From a virus: 64,000 bases of DNA. Both the position numbers and the translations under genes were made by a program. Location: IMG/VR virus record IMGVR_UViG_3300031718_000109, positions 1 to 64,000 of that record; one strand, 5' to 3'. A model generated the notes under the pieces. That model was not told the origin of the DNA. It was given only the letters and a program-made list of their open reading frames with translations, and ran no database searches. This document shows, piece after piece, positions 36,001 to 42,918 of this stretch. Numbering within the stretch: position 1 is the stretch's first letter; the number at the start of each line of letters is the position of its first letter.

Positions 36001-37225
36001 GGTCTGCCAGCTCAGCTGGCTTCTGTGGCATGACCTTTGAGTCCGGAGGCAACACAATGATCTTGTGCTTCTGTGCTACATCCCCAGCCACCGCGTTCAA
36101 CGCGGACTGCAACTCCCGGATCTGATTAGGCGTCATCTGGTTAGCCGCACCCGGAGACACAAACATCCCCGGAATAGTGCCCTCACGGAAGAAATCCAGC
36201 TGATAACCCTGCTTCTGCAAACCCGCCATCACCGGCACCAAAGCCTGCTCAATCATCGTGAACCCATACGGAGTCCACCGGCGCGGCGTAAACGGCCTAT
36301 AAATCAGCTGATCCCCACGGAACTCCTTACGCTGCGCATCAGACAGACCCGCCTCCAGCAGATCCCGCTCCGTCCACATCGTCGTCAAATCCGTACGCGG
36401 CACCCCATACAGGTACTGCTGGTACGCCGGAGCCGGAGGACGCGGACGCTCACCATGCAACCCCACCAGCGGCCGGATAGTAGGACCGTTGATCAAAGAC
36501 AAGGAGTCCAGGTCTGAGCCGAACAGGCCTTTGCCCTTACCGTTGCCCTTGGGGCTGCCGTTGGCGCTGCCCCACTTAGGGCGCATCAGGATGGACAGGG
36601 CGTCAAACACGAACACTTCCTCCAGCAGCACGCTGATGAAGGAACCCCAGTCGTCGTAGTCCGGGTCCGGGTGCTTGAAGAACTCCACCGCCTCCGCGCG
36701 GCGCTCGCCGAAGTCTTCCATGGCGGCGGTGTCTCCGCGCATCTTCTTGGAGGCGTCTTTGGTGGGGGTGATGTCCCAGGCCAGGCCACGGATTTCTGCT
36801 TTGCGCAGCTCAATGCAGGCGCGGGCTACGGAGTAGAGGTCTGCGAGGGTTTGGATGGTGCTGAATGACGCTAGCTTCAGGCCTTCTGAGCCGGGGGTGC
36901 CGACTGGCAGGTTCCAGCCGATGTCGTACTGGTACAGGCGGGGTTCTGCGCGGGTGGCGTCCGGGGACGGGGGCTGGTCTACCGGGACCGGCAGGATGGG
37001 GCTGAAGGGGCCGAAGGCGCCTGCGGTAAACGTGTTGGTGGGGCGGGGCAGGAAGCCGCCGTAGGCGTTGGCGTAGCCGGTCATGGAGCCGCCGGACTCC
37101 AGTTGCGCCTGGAGGGGGCTGATCATGCCGGAGTAGGCGCCCTGGGGTGCGGGGGTGGGGCGTGCGCCTCCGGGGTTCTGCTTGGAGAGGGGGGTCAGGG
37201 CTCGTGCGACGTTGCGGGCGGACAA
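33026..37225 (-). CDS. portal-MuF fusion with ParB-like and Nudix C-terminal domains
   Basis: This 1399-residue polyprotein-like gene starts at a TTG after GAGGGGG. Residues about 90-545 are the portal. A Pro/Ala/Lys linker (555-630) leads to a MuF-type head morphogenesis domain (about 635-830) with a Cys/His cluster (HCKPC at 786-790, CAGGPNCHC at 816-824). After a helical region and a disordered Pro/Gly part (1000-1115) comes a ParB-like domain with IIDGHHRYLAAKQAG near 1202. The end (1250-1399) is a Nudix hydrolase with a complete Nudix box: Gly1291, Glu1297, Arg1305, Glu1306, Glu1309, Glu1310, Gly1312. MuF-type proteins enter the host with DNA, so the two end domains may be injected effectors. 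Confidence 0.85.
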   Translation of the reverse strand: MSARNVARALTPLSKQNPGGARPTPAPQGAYSGMISPLQAQLESGGSMTGYANAYGGFLPRPTNTFTAGAFGPFSPILPVPVDQPPSPDATRAEPRLYQYDIGWNLPVGTPGSEGLKLASFSTIQTLADLYSVARACIELRKAEIRGLAWDITPTKDASKKMRGDTAAMEDFGERRAEAVEFFKHPDPDYDDWGSFISVLLEEVFVFDALSILMRPKWGSANGSPKGNGKGKGLFGSDLDSLSLINGPTIRPLVGLHGERPRPPAPAYQQYLYGVPRTDLTTMWTERDLLEAGLSDAQRKEFRGDQLIYRPFTPRRWTPYGFTMIEQALVPVMAGLQKQGYQLDFFREGTIPGMFVSPGAANQMTPNQIRELQSALNAVAGDVAQKHKIIVLPPDSKVMPQKPAELADQFDEIVMNQVCMAFSVQPMELGIMPKVSSTVSPGASNQMAKATQGIHERKATKPTLEFLASIFNMILQDVCGQEDMQFTFEGLEEDEDEETLTTLLVSQIGAGLASIDEGREALGKQPWGLPETSDPGWATMQGFIPLGQMLTTGVAAPGQQPDANTPATATPPGAAPAKPGAKPAPAKPGAKPAGKPSGNAGQSPGHAASEAAANAAGKPSASSAPASSGKVAAPQISKFQAAHQARRSTRVLAAAAHVRSTLRSTVEQYQAGNITHMAAMTAATGVLADGYAKAMHAASHDAANDYPDVNPIDVSGAAQTRANNQQAFLSVLLYTALNMVGTDWLNSRLTAYENTVAGAYNQAFGQTVQASNPEYGIIWHLGNAEHCKPCIDRDGKVYTFHSLPGYPGDGGFGGQCAGGPNCHCSLEYVEPGSPSLWGSNTQLPDATGYYRQQLDDITAMRQDAAAARADYLGDIPTDAGMRAMTRDQIRQDVADLANQEIRAGGGYPGVSVEPVDVSADVVAQLVPAWAKSRAVDSELAALARHYRKGRDIASWRPRHIDSAMVMSIDEDVTKGLTVEQAILVAKATRRVELNGQEVWVDPPGSGQVTQYQVAAGGGGRVLPAHDVDGVEVPGGVPGSTAGGEPPRWDGAQPRRRVRTAPPDEDDAEMPPGRGVPAAQGGGPAGGAPSMARLGTGQPGSSSPPGAVKGASDPGDPNPVDAVHVKNLMLDNFPAKALKWVDDTRWIGPVQVAVDRVDVGGVKTWAASHQPDRVAHFADLLKRGKPVKPGICVQEPGETEVKIIDGHHRYLAAKQAGVPYMAYVGFVDSNGGPWDETHSYQVHQGADPANKSVGPAAAGLAVVAKDTGRVLMLQRALTEDDPAGGSWELPGGRLDEGEHPADAASREWQEETGCHLPDGELKLGFTSTNGVYQVFTLTVAHETDVPIHDGRDQVTNPDDPDGDQVEALAWWNPGDLRDNPAVRDELHGSMNALLRTIRDA

Positions 37226-37244
37226 GGGTGTCCCCCTCCCTATG

Positions 37245-37280
37245 TTGTGCTACATTGCTCATGGCGGCTAGGCCAGCCGC
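37245..37280 (+). promoter_or_regulatory. promoter with 5'-terminal leader hairpin (copy 4)
   Basis: TGC-TACATT (37248-37256) and GCTCATG are followed by a hairpin with stem GCGGCT/AGCCGC and loop AGGCC (37264-37280). The ribosome site AAAGGA comes next, before the ATG at 37296. It points away from the portal gene and starts the rightward accessory block. Confidence 0.75.
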
Positions 37281-37295
37281 ACAGAAAGGACACTC

Positions 37296-37619
37296 ATGCA
37301 GAAAAACATCATCAACACCGCGACCAACCCCGACGGCAGCGGCTTCGAGCACCACCAGGTCGCCCGCATCGCCGACCACAACGGCGCCCTCACCTTCCGC
37401 GTCGACATCGAATACAACGAGCGCTGCCCCGAGTACTCCATCGCCCGCGTGTCCGTCCTAAACGGGCGCACCGAGTGGACTGGGCTCACCGAACTGTCCC
37501 TCGCCAGCTGGTACCCGGCAGTGAAGGCGGCCGACGGCGACACCGAGCTGCTCGACGCCTTGGGGCAGCTGGACGAGCAGTTGTTCAACCTTGCCGCCGC
37601 GATCCTGGGCATCAGCTGA
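37296..37619 (+). CDS. small protein of unknown function
   Basis: The 107-residue product (MQKNIINTATNPDGSGF...) is mixed alpha/beta, with a beta-rich centre (ALTFRVDIEYN, YSIARVSVL) and a C-terminal helix (ELLDALGQLDEQLFNLAAAI). It is the first gene of a three-gene unit with one-base TGATG overlaps. Confidence 0.6.
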   Translation: MQKNIINTATNPDGSGFEHHQVARIADHNGALTFRVDIEYNERCPEYSIARVSVLNGRTEWTGLTELSLASWYPAVKAADGDTELLDALGQLDEQLFNLAAAILGIS

Positions 37620-37717
37620 TGCGCCGGGTGTTCACCGCCCGGTACTGGCTGGTGCGGCTCAAGGAAGCCCTGGGTGCCACCACGGTGGAGCGGGAGTACG
37701 AAGGTGGGCACCGCTGA
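37619..37717 (+). CDS. 32-residue peptide gene
   Basis: An ATG overlaps the upstream stop (TGATG) and the stop overlaps the next ATG in the same way. The peptide is basic and helical (RRVFTARYWLVRLKEALG). Its snug fit between two genes is the main evidence that it is translated. Confidence 0.45.
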   Translation: MRRVFTARYWLVRLKEALGATTVEREYEGGHR

Positions 37718-37968
37718 TGGGCAGGCTTGGGCGCGTACGCCGTTGGCTGAGCACTCCCATCTACACCCGCCCCATTTCCCGGGTGTACCCCGAGGCTGAG
37801 GTGGAGGTGAAAGCTGACGGCGCCAAGGTGCGGGTCATGCTCAGCACCCCGGACGGCAGCGCTCACGCTTACTTCTGTCTCACGCCGGAGACGGCTTGGC
37901 TGCTCGGCAACCAGATCGTGGACGTCGCCCGGGAGATCGGGCGTGCCCAGGAGTCTGCGGCGGAGTAG
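37717..37968 (+). CDS. small protein of unknown function
   Basis: The 83-residue product has a basic start (MGRLGRVRRWLS), a beta-rich centre (EVEVKADGAKVRVMLST) and a C-terminal helix (AWLLGNQIVDVAREIGRAQE). It is the last gene of its unit. No motif is recognised. Confidence 0.55.
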   Translation: MGRLGRVRRWLSTPIYTRPISRVYPEAEVEVKADGAKVRVMLSTPDGSAHAYFCLTPETAWLLGNQIVDVAREIGRAQESAAE

Positions 37969-38005
37969 GTGGTGGGGCCCTGCGGTGTTGGTTGCCGTGG
38001 GGGTT

Positions 38006-38057
38006 TGCCCCACCTGGTTGGCTATGCTACGTTACTCATAGAGCCGGGCACACCGGC
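38006..38057 (+). promoter_or_regulatory. promoter with 5'-terminal leader hairpin (copy 5)
   Basis: TTGCCC lies exactly 17 bases before TACGTT; with the TGC extension this is close to a full vegetative promoter. ACTCATAGA is followed by the hairpin GCCGG-GCACA-CCGGC (38043-38057) and the ribosome site GACGGAGG before the ATG at 38080. Confidence 0.85.
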
Positions 38058-38079
38058 CCACAGGACGGAGGCAACCATC

Positions 38080-38313
38080 ATGGCCAAACGCGGACAGTTC
38101 TACCCCTACCGCATCAAGTTCGCCTACCCCAACGGCGTCAAAGGCACCCTCGTCATCAGCAACATGCCCCTCGTAGGCATCGAAGCCCGCGCCCTCCTCG
38201 GACGCGGCGCCGACATCGACATCTACGCCGTAGACCAGATCACACGCAAGCACGAACTCCTGTACCACCTCACCCCCGCCGACCTTCCGGCCGAATCAGG
38301 AGACGAATCATGA
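38080..38313 (+). CDS. small protein of unknown function
   Basis: The 77-residue product (MAKRGQFYPYRIKFAYP...) is beta-rich (GTLVISNMPLVGIEAR, IDIYAVDQITRKHELLYHL) with an acidic end. It heads an operon whose second gene is a vWA-like protein and overlaps it by four bases, so it may be its partner. Confidence 0.58.
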   Translation: MAKRGQFYPYRIKFAYPNGVKGTLVISNMPLVGIEARALLGRGADIDIYAVDQITRKHELLYHLTPADLPAESGDES

Positions 38314-38990
38314 ACGACATCAACCCCGACCTCGGCTTCATCATCGACCAGTCCGCATCCATGACCGACCCGGCCCGCGCCGAGCACGACGAGACCTTAG
38401 CCACCCTCGTCAACGACATCATCGGCCGCCTCAAAGGAGAGAACGTACAGACCGACGACGCCGACGGCGTGCGCGTGGTCCAGTTCGATACCCCGCCCAT
38501 CCCAGTCACCCTGACCAACGACGCAGGCCTGTCCGCCGAAGCCATCGAGGAACTGATGAACATCATCAACCGCATCCCCGAGCCCGGCGTCACCGTCCAC
38601 GCCCACATCGTCCTCACCATCAACGATCCCATCGACTTCACCGAAAGCGATGCTGAGCTGTACGACTTCCCGGTACAGCGTCAGCGCTTCGGCATCCTCC
38701 CCTTCATCGCTGACGGCGAACACAACCTTGGTCGCACCTTGGAGCGGCTGGGTAAGCTCCGGGAACGCGGCGTCATCGTCAACCCCTCCCTCTACATCGG
38801 CGCCTCCCCGGACGAGCCGACCGTGTTGAACGACGACGGCAGCGACCTGCCCGGCCCCGCTGACACCTGCGGTGTCTGCAAGCTCCCCGGGGGCACCCTG
38901 GCCGCGTTCTACGACCCGGACGCCCCCCGCACCCCTGCGATCCGTGCCCACGCGTTCTGCGCCGACAGCATCGGATACGAAGCCTCATGA
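38310..38990 (+). CDS. vWA-like protein
   Basis: The 226-residue protein starts with DLGFIIDQSASMTD, a MIDAS-type DxSxS metal site (Asp13, Ser15, Ser17) at the place found in von Willebrand factor A domains. A beta strand (GVRVVQFD) and later hydrophobic strands (VHAHIVLTIND, GILPFI) fit that fold. Near the end are CGVCKLPGG and a Cys (AFCADSI), a possible zinc site. Phage vWA proteins often act with AAA or RNA-binding partners; the partner here is unknown. Confidence 0.6.
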   Translation: MNDINPDLGFIIDQSASMTDPARAEHDETLATLVNDIIGRLKGENVQTDDADGVRVVQFDTPPIPVTLTNDAGLSAEAIEELMNIINRIPEPGVTVHAHIVLTINDPIDFTESDAELYDFPVQRQRFGILPFIADGEHNLGRTLERLGKLRERGVIVNPSLYIGASPDEPTVLNDDGSDLPGPADTCGVCKLPGGTLAAFYDPDAPRTPAIRAHAFCADSIGYEAS

Positions 38991-39244
38991 TGAAGGAAGC
39001 GCACGTCAAGAACATCGCTGAGCGGGCGGCACGGGTCACCGACCTGATCGAAAACCCGGACCGCCTCGCCCGGCTCCTCAAGCGCATAGACCCAGACCTG
39101 CGCGGCACCGACGTCAAACGCAGCACCGAAGACCTCGTACGCCTGGTCCAGGAAGACCTGCCCGAGCTGATCACCGCGCTGCGCGAGGAGAAGCAGCAGG
39201 TGCGCAACCTGCAAGCCGCACTGCGCCGGGAGCGTGACGTATGA
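38987..39244 (+). CDS. coiled-coil protein
   Basis: The 85-residue product is almost wholly helical and charged, with heptads in its second half (LVRLVQEDLPELITALREEKQQVRNLQAALRRE). It overlaps both neighbours by four bases. No known family. Confidence 0.55.
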   Translation: MMKEAHVKNIAERAARVTDLIENPDRLARLLKRIDPDLRGTDVKRSTEDLVRLVQEDLPELITALREEKQQVRNLQAALRRERDV

Positions 39245-39381
39245 CCACGCCGCCCCGCAGACCCAACGGTCACGGCTACCGGGAACGCCGGTACCTAGAC
39301 TCCACCTACCGGCAAACCCGCACCTACCGCTCAGCCGTCCGGCGCCGCTACCGGCGTATCGCCCGCCTCGGGGAGGACTGA
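39241..39381 (+). CDS. small Arg/Tyr-rich protein
   Basis: The 46-residue product overlaps the genes on both sides (ATGA, TGATG) and contains 16 Arg and 6 Tyr (for example RRRYRRIARLGED). Its charge suggests nucleic-acid binding. Fit in the overlapping operon supports expression. Confidence 0.5.
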   Translation: MTTPPRRPNGHGYRERRYLDSTYRQTRTYRSAVRRRYRRIARLGED

Positions 39382-39530
39382 TGAAAGGCAACTACCAGAT
39401 CACCCAAACCGACGACGGGTACACCGCGACCTGCGACCAATACCCCGAGTTCACCTGCACGGCCCCCGGCCCGGTAGCCGCGCTTGCCGGGCTGATCCGG
39501 ATCATCAACGAATCCAAGAAAGGAACCTGA
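39381..39530 (+). CDS. HicB-like small protein
   Basis: The 49-residue product (GNYQITQTDDGYTATCDQYPEF then TAPGPVAALAGLIRIINE) has the beta-beta-beta-helix order of the partial RNase H fold of HicB antitoxin-like proteins, including a charged pre-helix strand. No HicA toxin gene is seen beside it, so an antitoxin role is not supported. Confidence 0.5.
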   Translation: MKGNYQITQTDDGYTATCDQYPEFTCTAPGPVAALAGLIRIINESKKGT

Positions 39531-39532
39531 TC

Positions 39533-39664
39533 ATGGGCTACAACGGCTCAACCATCCACACCCCCAAGCCGAAGGACCCGCGCCGCGCCTGCGCCAAAGA
39601 CCTCATGTTCATGGTGGCCGCGTTCGCCACCATGCTCGCGGCGGTGATCACATGGCTGACCTGA
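39533..39664 (+). CDS. small membrane protein
   Basis: The 43-residue product has a polar N-terminus and one C-terminal membrane segment (LMFMVAAFATMLAAVITWL). AAAGGAACCTGATC precedes its ATG. It overlaps the next gene by 13 bases. Role unknown. Confidence 0.5.
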   Translation: MGYNGSTIHTPKPKDPRRACAKDLMFMVAAFATMLAAVITWLT

Positions 39665-40224
39665 CCGAGGCGCGGCTCACTGAGATCAGTGTCGTCCTCG
39701 GCGTCCTGACGACCGAACCGGTCAAGAACTACGAGCAGCTGCACACCGCGCAGGCTATGTGGCGCGCCTTCGGGGTTTCCTACGGCGCGGAGTTGCTTGC
39801 CGAAGTTGACCGGCTCAACCGGCAGGCGGCTGACCGGCTTACCACAGAAGGCCAGCTTGCGGAGGTCAAGCGGCTCCGGGAGCAGCTGTCCCAGCAGGCA
39901 GCCGATCAGCTGACCGAGATGGACCAGTGGATGGAAACCGAGGCCGCGCTGCGCGCTGAGATTGCCACGCTGACCAGCGAACGCAACCGGTTCCGCACCG
40001 CCTGGAAACTCGCCCGCACCCGGGCCCGGTCCGCCAGGTGCGGCGCCGACATGTACGCGGCACGTTCCCAGGAGCTTCAGGAGGCCCTGCGGGAAACCCT
40101 CATCAACATTCTGGTATCCCAGTTCAAGCGCGCAGAACTGGCGGCCAGCAACGCCCGGCTCTGCGACACGCTCAACTTCGCCAACAGGTACATCGGCGAA
40201 CTCTCCAAGAGGAGGAGAAGATGA
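39652..40224 (+). CDS. long coiled-coil protein
   Basis: The 190-residue product is mostly alpha-helical with heptads from about residue 45 to 175 (LAEVDRLNRQAADRL, EVKRLREQLSQQAADQ, EAALRAEIATLTSERNR) and a basic end (KRRRR). It overlaps the next gene by four bases. No enzymatic motif is present; it may be a scaffold or regulator. Confidence 0.58.
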   Translation: MADLTEARLTEISVVLGVLTTEPVKNYEQLHTAQAMWRAFGVSYGAELLAEVDRLNRQAADRLTTEGQLAEVKRLREQLSQQAADQLTEMDQWMETEAALRAEIATLTSERNRFRTAWKLARTRARSARCGADMYAARSQELQEALRETLINILVSQFKRAELAASNARLCDTLNFANRYIGELSKRRRR

Positions 40225-40361
40225 TCCAGACCATCGTCAGCTCAATCGTCGCCCTCGGCATCGGGTTCTGCGCAGGCGCCGTGTACTGCGCTCACATGGA
40301 ACTGCGCCGTGACCTCGCCCACGCCGAGAAATGGGACCGCGAACACCAGGAGCAGCCGTGA
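40221..40361 (+). CDS. small single-span membrane protein
   Basis: AAGAGGAGGAGAAG before the ATG is a strong ribosome site. The 46-residue product has an N-terminal membrane segment (TIVSSIVALGIGFCAGAVYC) and a short charged helix. It overlaps the PQ-loop gene by four bases, so the two could act together in the membrane. Confidence 0.55.
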   Translation: MIQTIVSSIVALGIGFCAGAVYCAHMELRRDLAHAEKWDREHQEQP

Positions 40362-40672
40362 CATTCCTCCTTGCCGCAGGCTTCTGGATCGGCACCCTCG
40401 CCTGCCTCCCCCCAACCTGGCGTGTAGTCCGGCGCCGTAGCGCAGTCGACTACTCGTGGATCGGGCTCGCCATGTCGCTGACCGCGATGACGTGCGTGAT
40501 CACCGCGCTCATCGGAACCGGCCAGTGGCTGTCCGTCGCCGCGCAAGTCGTGTGCTACCTCGCGGCCCTGGCCATCGCCATCGTGAAATGGCGCACAGAG
40601 CTACGCGGCGTCCGTCTGGCGCAGGCCGCGTGCCCGTGCGGCTACAAACACCCCGTGGAGAGTGTCCAGTGA
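40358..40672 (+). CDS. PQ-loop/SemiSWEET-like membrane protein
   Basis: The 104-residue protein starts with a GTG overlapping the upstream stop. It has three membrane segments (about 3-16, 34-56, 58-78). The first is followed by LPPTWRVVRRRSAVDYSW, which matches the PQ-loop pattern (P-x-x-x-x-x-R-x-x-S) of SemiSWEET and MtN3-type sugar transporters. The C-terminus has CPCGYKH. A three-helix half-transporter in a phage is unusual; sugar transport is inferred only. Confidence 0.55.
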   Translation: MTFLLAAGFWIGTLACLPPTWRVVRRRSAVDYSWIGLAMSLTAMTCVITALIGTGQWLSVAAQVVCYLAALAIAIVKWRTELRGVRLAQAACPCGYKHPVESVQ

Positions 40673-40779
40673 GCCTGTGGCTGCGGGTCGTACCCGAGTT
40701 CTGCACCGTCGTCGGCCCCTACATCATCGCCTACGGCATCAGCCTGACCCGCCAACCCGGCGGAGACGCTGATGACTAA
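40669..40779 (+). CDS. 36-residue membrane peptide
   Basis: A GTG overlaps the upstream stop and the end overlaps the next ATG. The peptide has one hydrophobic stretch (FCTVVGPYIIAYGISL). Tight coupling to the PQ-loop gene is the main evidence for translation. Confidence 0.42.
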   Translation: MSLWLRVVPEFCTVVGPYIIAYGISLTRQPGGDADD

Positions 40780-41014
40780 GCAGCCCAGCCGTCGTACACG
40801 CCGCCGCCGTTACGCGGTCCTTGGTGTCCTTGCCGGGCACCAGCCGATGCCGGTAGCCGACATCTGCGGACTCATCGGGTGCTGGGGCAGCGTCCGGCGC
40901 GACCTCGAAGTATTCGAAGCGCAGGGCTTCGTGGTCTCCTACCGCACCGACACGCGGTACGGGCCACGCCGATACTACCGGCTCGCAGACCAACCCGAAG
41001 GAGGAGACCAATGA
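40772..41014 (+). CDS. winged-helix DNA-binding protein
   Basis: The 80-residue product has a basic N-terminus and a winged-helix pattern: AVLGVLAGHQPMPVADICG, then WGSVRRDLEVFEAQGFV as recognition helix, then RTDTRYGPRRYYRL as wing. It is probably a small transcription regulator. It overlaps both neighbours. Confidence 0.6.
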   Translation: MTKQPSRRTRRRRYAVLGVLAGHQPMPVADICGLIGCWGSVRRDLEVFEAQGFVVSYRTDTRYGPRRYYRLADQPEGGDQ

Positions 41015-41385
41015 CCCCGCCTCTGCCCCTGGATCCCTTTAAGCGCGAGCAGATCCGCCGGGCCATCAACCAGGCAGCCGTCAGCCGCGAAGACCTCGTC
41101 AACAACACCTCAGTAGACGCCTGGATCCTCGCCTGCTGGGACCTGCTGGACGAGGTAGACCGGCTGTGCCCTGCCGATGTTGAGCCGAAGCCGGACCTGG
41201 AGGAGCGGGACTGGGAAATCATCCGGCTCATGGCAAACGGCTTGTTCCGCTACCAAATCGCTCTCAAGGTCGGCCTGAAGGGTGATGCGTTTTCCCGGCG
41301 CTGCGGCGTCATCTACGCCCGTACCGGCACTAGGACGCCCCCTCAGCTGGCGGCTAAGGCGGTGCGTAACCGGTGGATCCCGTAA
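41011..41385 (+). CDS. LuxR-type HTH protein
   Basis: The 124-residue product ends in a GerE/LuxR-like helix-turn-helix (about residues 67-120: RDWEIIRLMANGLFRYQIALKVG...AKAVR). The N-terminal half is helical and may mediate dimer formation. AAGGAGGAG precedes the ATG. A role in phage gene regulation is likely. Confidence 0.6.
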   Translation: MTPPLPLDPFKREQIRRAINQAAVSREDLVNNTSVDAWILACWDLLDEVDRLCPADVEPKPDLEERDWEIIRLMANGLFRYQIALKVGLKGDAFSRRCGVIYARTGTRTPPQLAAKAVRNRWIP

Positions 41386-41409
41386 CCGACAAGTTCTAAG
41401 GAGACTGAC

Positions 41410-41631
41410 ATGGCCTCAGGGCCGCAGCACTACCGTGAAGCGCAGGAAATCGCGCAGAACGTTTCAGATGAGATCTATGACGGGGACGAGCCGGACCGGT
41501 GGATGGAGCGGCTTGCGCTAGCGCAGATCCACGCCACCCTCGCCCTGGCCGCTGCCGCCGCTGTGCACCCCAACGGTGAGTTCCTGGGCGCATGGCTCAC
41601 GGTATTCAAGGAGGAGGGCACCGGTGTCTGA
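41410..41631 (+). CDS. small helical protein
   Basis: The 73-residue product has AAGGAGA upstream and three predicted helices (HYREAQEIAQNVSDEI, ERLALAQIHATLALAAAAAV). This type is common among small actinophage proteins. Function unknown. Confidence 0.58.
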   Translation: MASGPQHYREAQEIAQNVSDEIYDGDEPDRWMERLALAQIHATLALAAAAAVHPNGEFLGAWLTVFKEEGTGV

Positions 41632-41923
41632 CCGCAAGCTCACCGTGGAGGAGTGGGCGGCTACCGTGGCGTTCGTTCTCGCTGAGCACCCTGAGTGGAT
41701 GGCCGCGACCGTCAATGCGGTGCAGAAGGGCGTCTTGGTGGCACAGGAGCGGCAGCTGGACCGGATCAGTGATCTCAGTTTGGGGTTGCATGAGGCGTTG
41801 CGTACGGAGCGGCGCGCTAAGACCCGCAGGCGGGATGTGATCGTTAAGGGGATCAAGGCGAGCAACATTCACCCTACCGTGTGGTCTAAGGAAGCTATTG
41901 AGAAGGAGGGCGGGGATGTCTAG
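41624..41923 (+). CDS. small helical protein
   Basis: The 99-residue product starts with a GTG (GGAGGAGGGCACC upstream) and is helical with a basic middle (RTERRAKTRRRD). It overlaps both neighbours by eight bases. Function unknown. Confidence 0.55.
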   Translation: MSDRKLTVEEWAATVAFVLAEHPEWMAATVNAVQKGVLVAQERQLDRISDLSLGLHEALRTERRAKTRRRDVIVKGIKASNIHPTVWSKEAIEKEGGDV

Positions 41924-42155
41924 GGTGCGGGTGTGTTGGCGGGGGAAGGTGCGTGCGGTGGGGCAGTCGCCGTTCCATGCCGCTCCGGTGATTGCGTTGA
42001 CGGTGGAGGTGATCCTGCACACGGTGAATCCGGTGGATCAGTTGGGGCGTCTGGTGCAGGTGGAGTTGACTCCGGCGCGTGCGCGGGCGTTGGGTGACCG
42101 GTTGCATGCGTTGGCGGCGCGGGCTGAGGTGGGGCAGTCGAAGGAATTGGGGTAG
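41916..42155 (+). CDS. small beta-rich protein
   Basis: The 79-residue product has a beta-rich first half (IALTVEVILHTVNP, RLVQVELTPA) and a C-terminal helix (ARALGDRLHALAARAEV). AAGGAGGGCGGGG precedes the ATG. Such domains are common accessory proteins in actinophages. Confidence 0.55.
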   Translation: MSRVRVCWRGKVRAVGQSPFHAAPVIALTVEVILHTVNPVDQLGRLVQVELTPARARALGDRLHALAARAEVGQSKELG

Positions 42156-42160
42156 GGGGG

Positions 42161-42212
42161 TTACTTCTCCTAGGATCCTATGCTACATTGCTCTTAAGCC
42201 CGAAGCCCGGGC
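42161..42212 (+). promoter_or_regulatory. promoter with 5'-terminal leader hairpin (copy 6)
   Basis: TTACTT is 17 bases before TACATT, with the TGC extension at 42181. GCTCTTAA is followed by the hairpin GCCCG-AAGCC-CGGGC (42198-42212), then AAAGGAG and a GTG start at 42232. Confidence 0.85.
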
Positions 42213-42231
42213 CCACCGAAAGGAGCAAACC

Positions 42232-42447
42232 GTGACCACGACCGTAGCCGCCCAGCAGCTCCCCAAGCTCAGCACCACCGATCTGATCGCCCAGTACGAC
42301 CTCGCGATGAGCGCCCGCACCCGGGTCATCTCCGCTGACGGCAACGACATCAGCCGCACCCAGAAGCGCATCAACCGCATCGTGGACATCCTCTCCGCCC
42401 GCGCTGACGCAGACGACGCCGAGGCACTCGCCTGGTACGCGAACTGA
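42232..42447 (+). CDS. small helical protein
   Basis: The 71-residue product starts with a GTG eight bases after AAAGGAG. It is helical and polar (TTDLIAQYDLAMSARTRVI, KRINRIVDILSARADADD). The layout resembles small DNA-binding or regulatory proteins, but no motif is certain. Confidence 0.58.
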   Translation: MTTTVAAQQLPKLSTTDLIAQYDLAMSARTRVISADGNDISRTQKRINRIVDILSARADADDAEALAWYAN

Positions 42448-42465
42448 TCGGAGAGGATGAGGATC

Positions 42466-42669
42466 ATGAACTACTCCATTTTCGACACGTACGCCGTGCA
42501 CTACCGCTGGGATGGCGTCAGCGAGCCTCAGCAATTCATGGGCGGCATCCGCGAGCTCGACACAGCGGTGACCATCGCGGAGTCGCTGTACCAGCACTTC
42601 GGCTCCGATCTGAAGGATACGTGGGTTCAGCAGGGCGACGCCCATATTGCCGTCACCAACCAGCGGTAA
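42466..42669 (+). CDS. small protein of unknown function
   Basis: The 67-residue product (NYSIFDTYAVHYRWDG...) is alpha/beta, with VTIAESLYQHF as helix and WVQQGDAHIAVTNQR as strand. An ATG nine bases upstream (42457) is also possible; the later one has GAGG at better distance. Confidence 0.55.
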   Translation: MNYSIFDTYAVHYRWDGVSEPQQFMGGIRELDTAVTIAESLYQHFGSDLKDTWVQQGDAHIAVTNQR

Positions 42670-42681
42670 GGGGAATCAATC

Positions 42682-42894
42682 ATGGGTGCACTGCGGATCA
42701 AGAACGTCGTGAAGCTGAACAGCGCCGGTCGGGAAGAGCTGGAAGACGCTGAGCTGTGGACGTACTTCCACGAGAACAGCGGAAGGCTGCATCTGTCCCT
42801 CACTACGCGCAACGGCGCCGGGCGCGCCACCTCTGTGGAGTTGTCCCCGGAGCAGGTGGCCAAACTGAAGGAGTACCTGGACGATCGCCGCTAG
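42682..42894 (+). CDS. small beta-rich protein
   Basis: The 70-residue product has two beta strands (LRIKNVVKLNS, GRLHLSLTTRN) and a C-terminal helix (SPEQVAKLKEYLDDR). AAGGGGAAT precedes the ATG. It is the last gene before a new promoter. Function unknown. Confidence 0.55.
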   Translation: MGALRIKNVVKLNSAGREELEDAELWTYFHENSGRLHLSLTTRNGAGRATSVELSPEQVAKLKEYLDDRR

Positions 42895-42918
42895 GTTCGA
42901 TTGCATAGCTCCGGGGGG

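Noticed and set aside
39381-39530. HicAB toxin-antitoxin system.
   Set aside because: Only a HicB-like fold is seen and no HicA-like gene with its catalytic His is adjacent.
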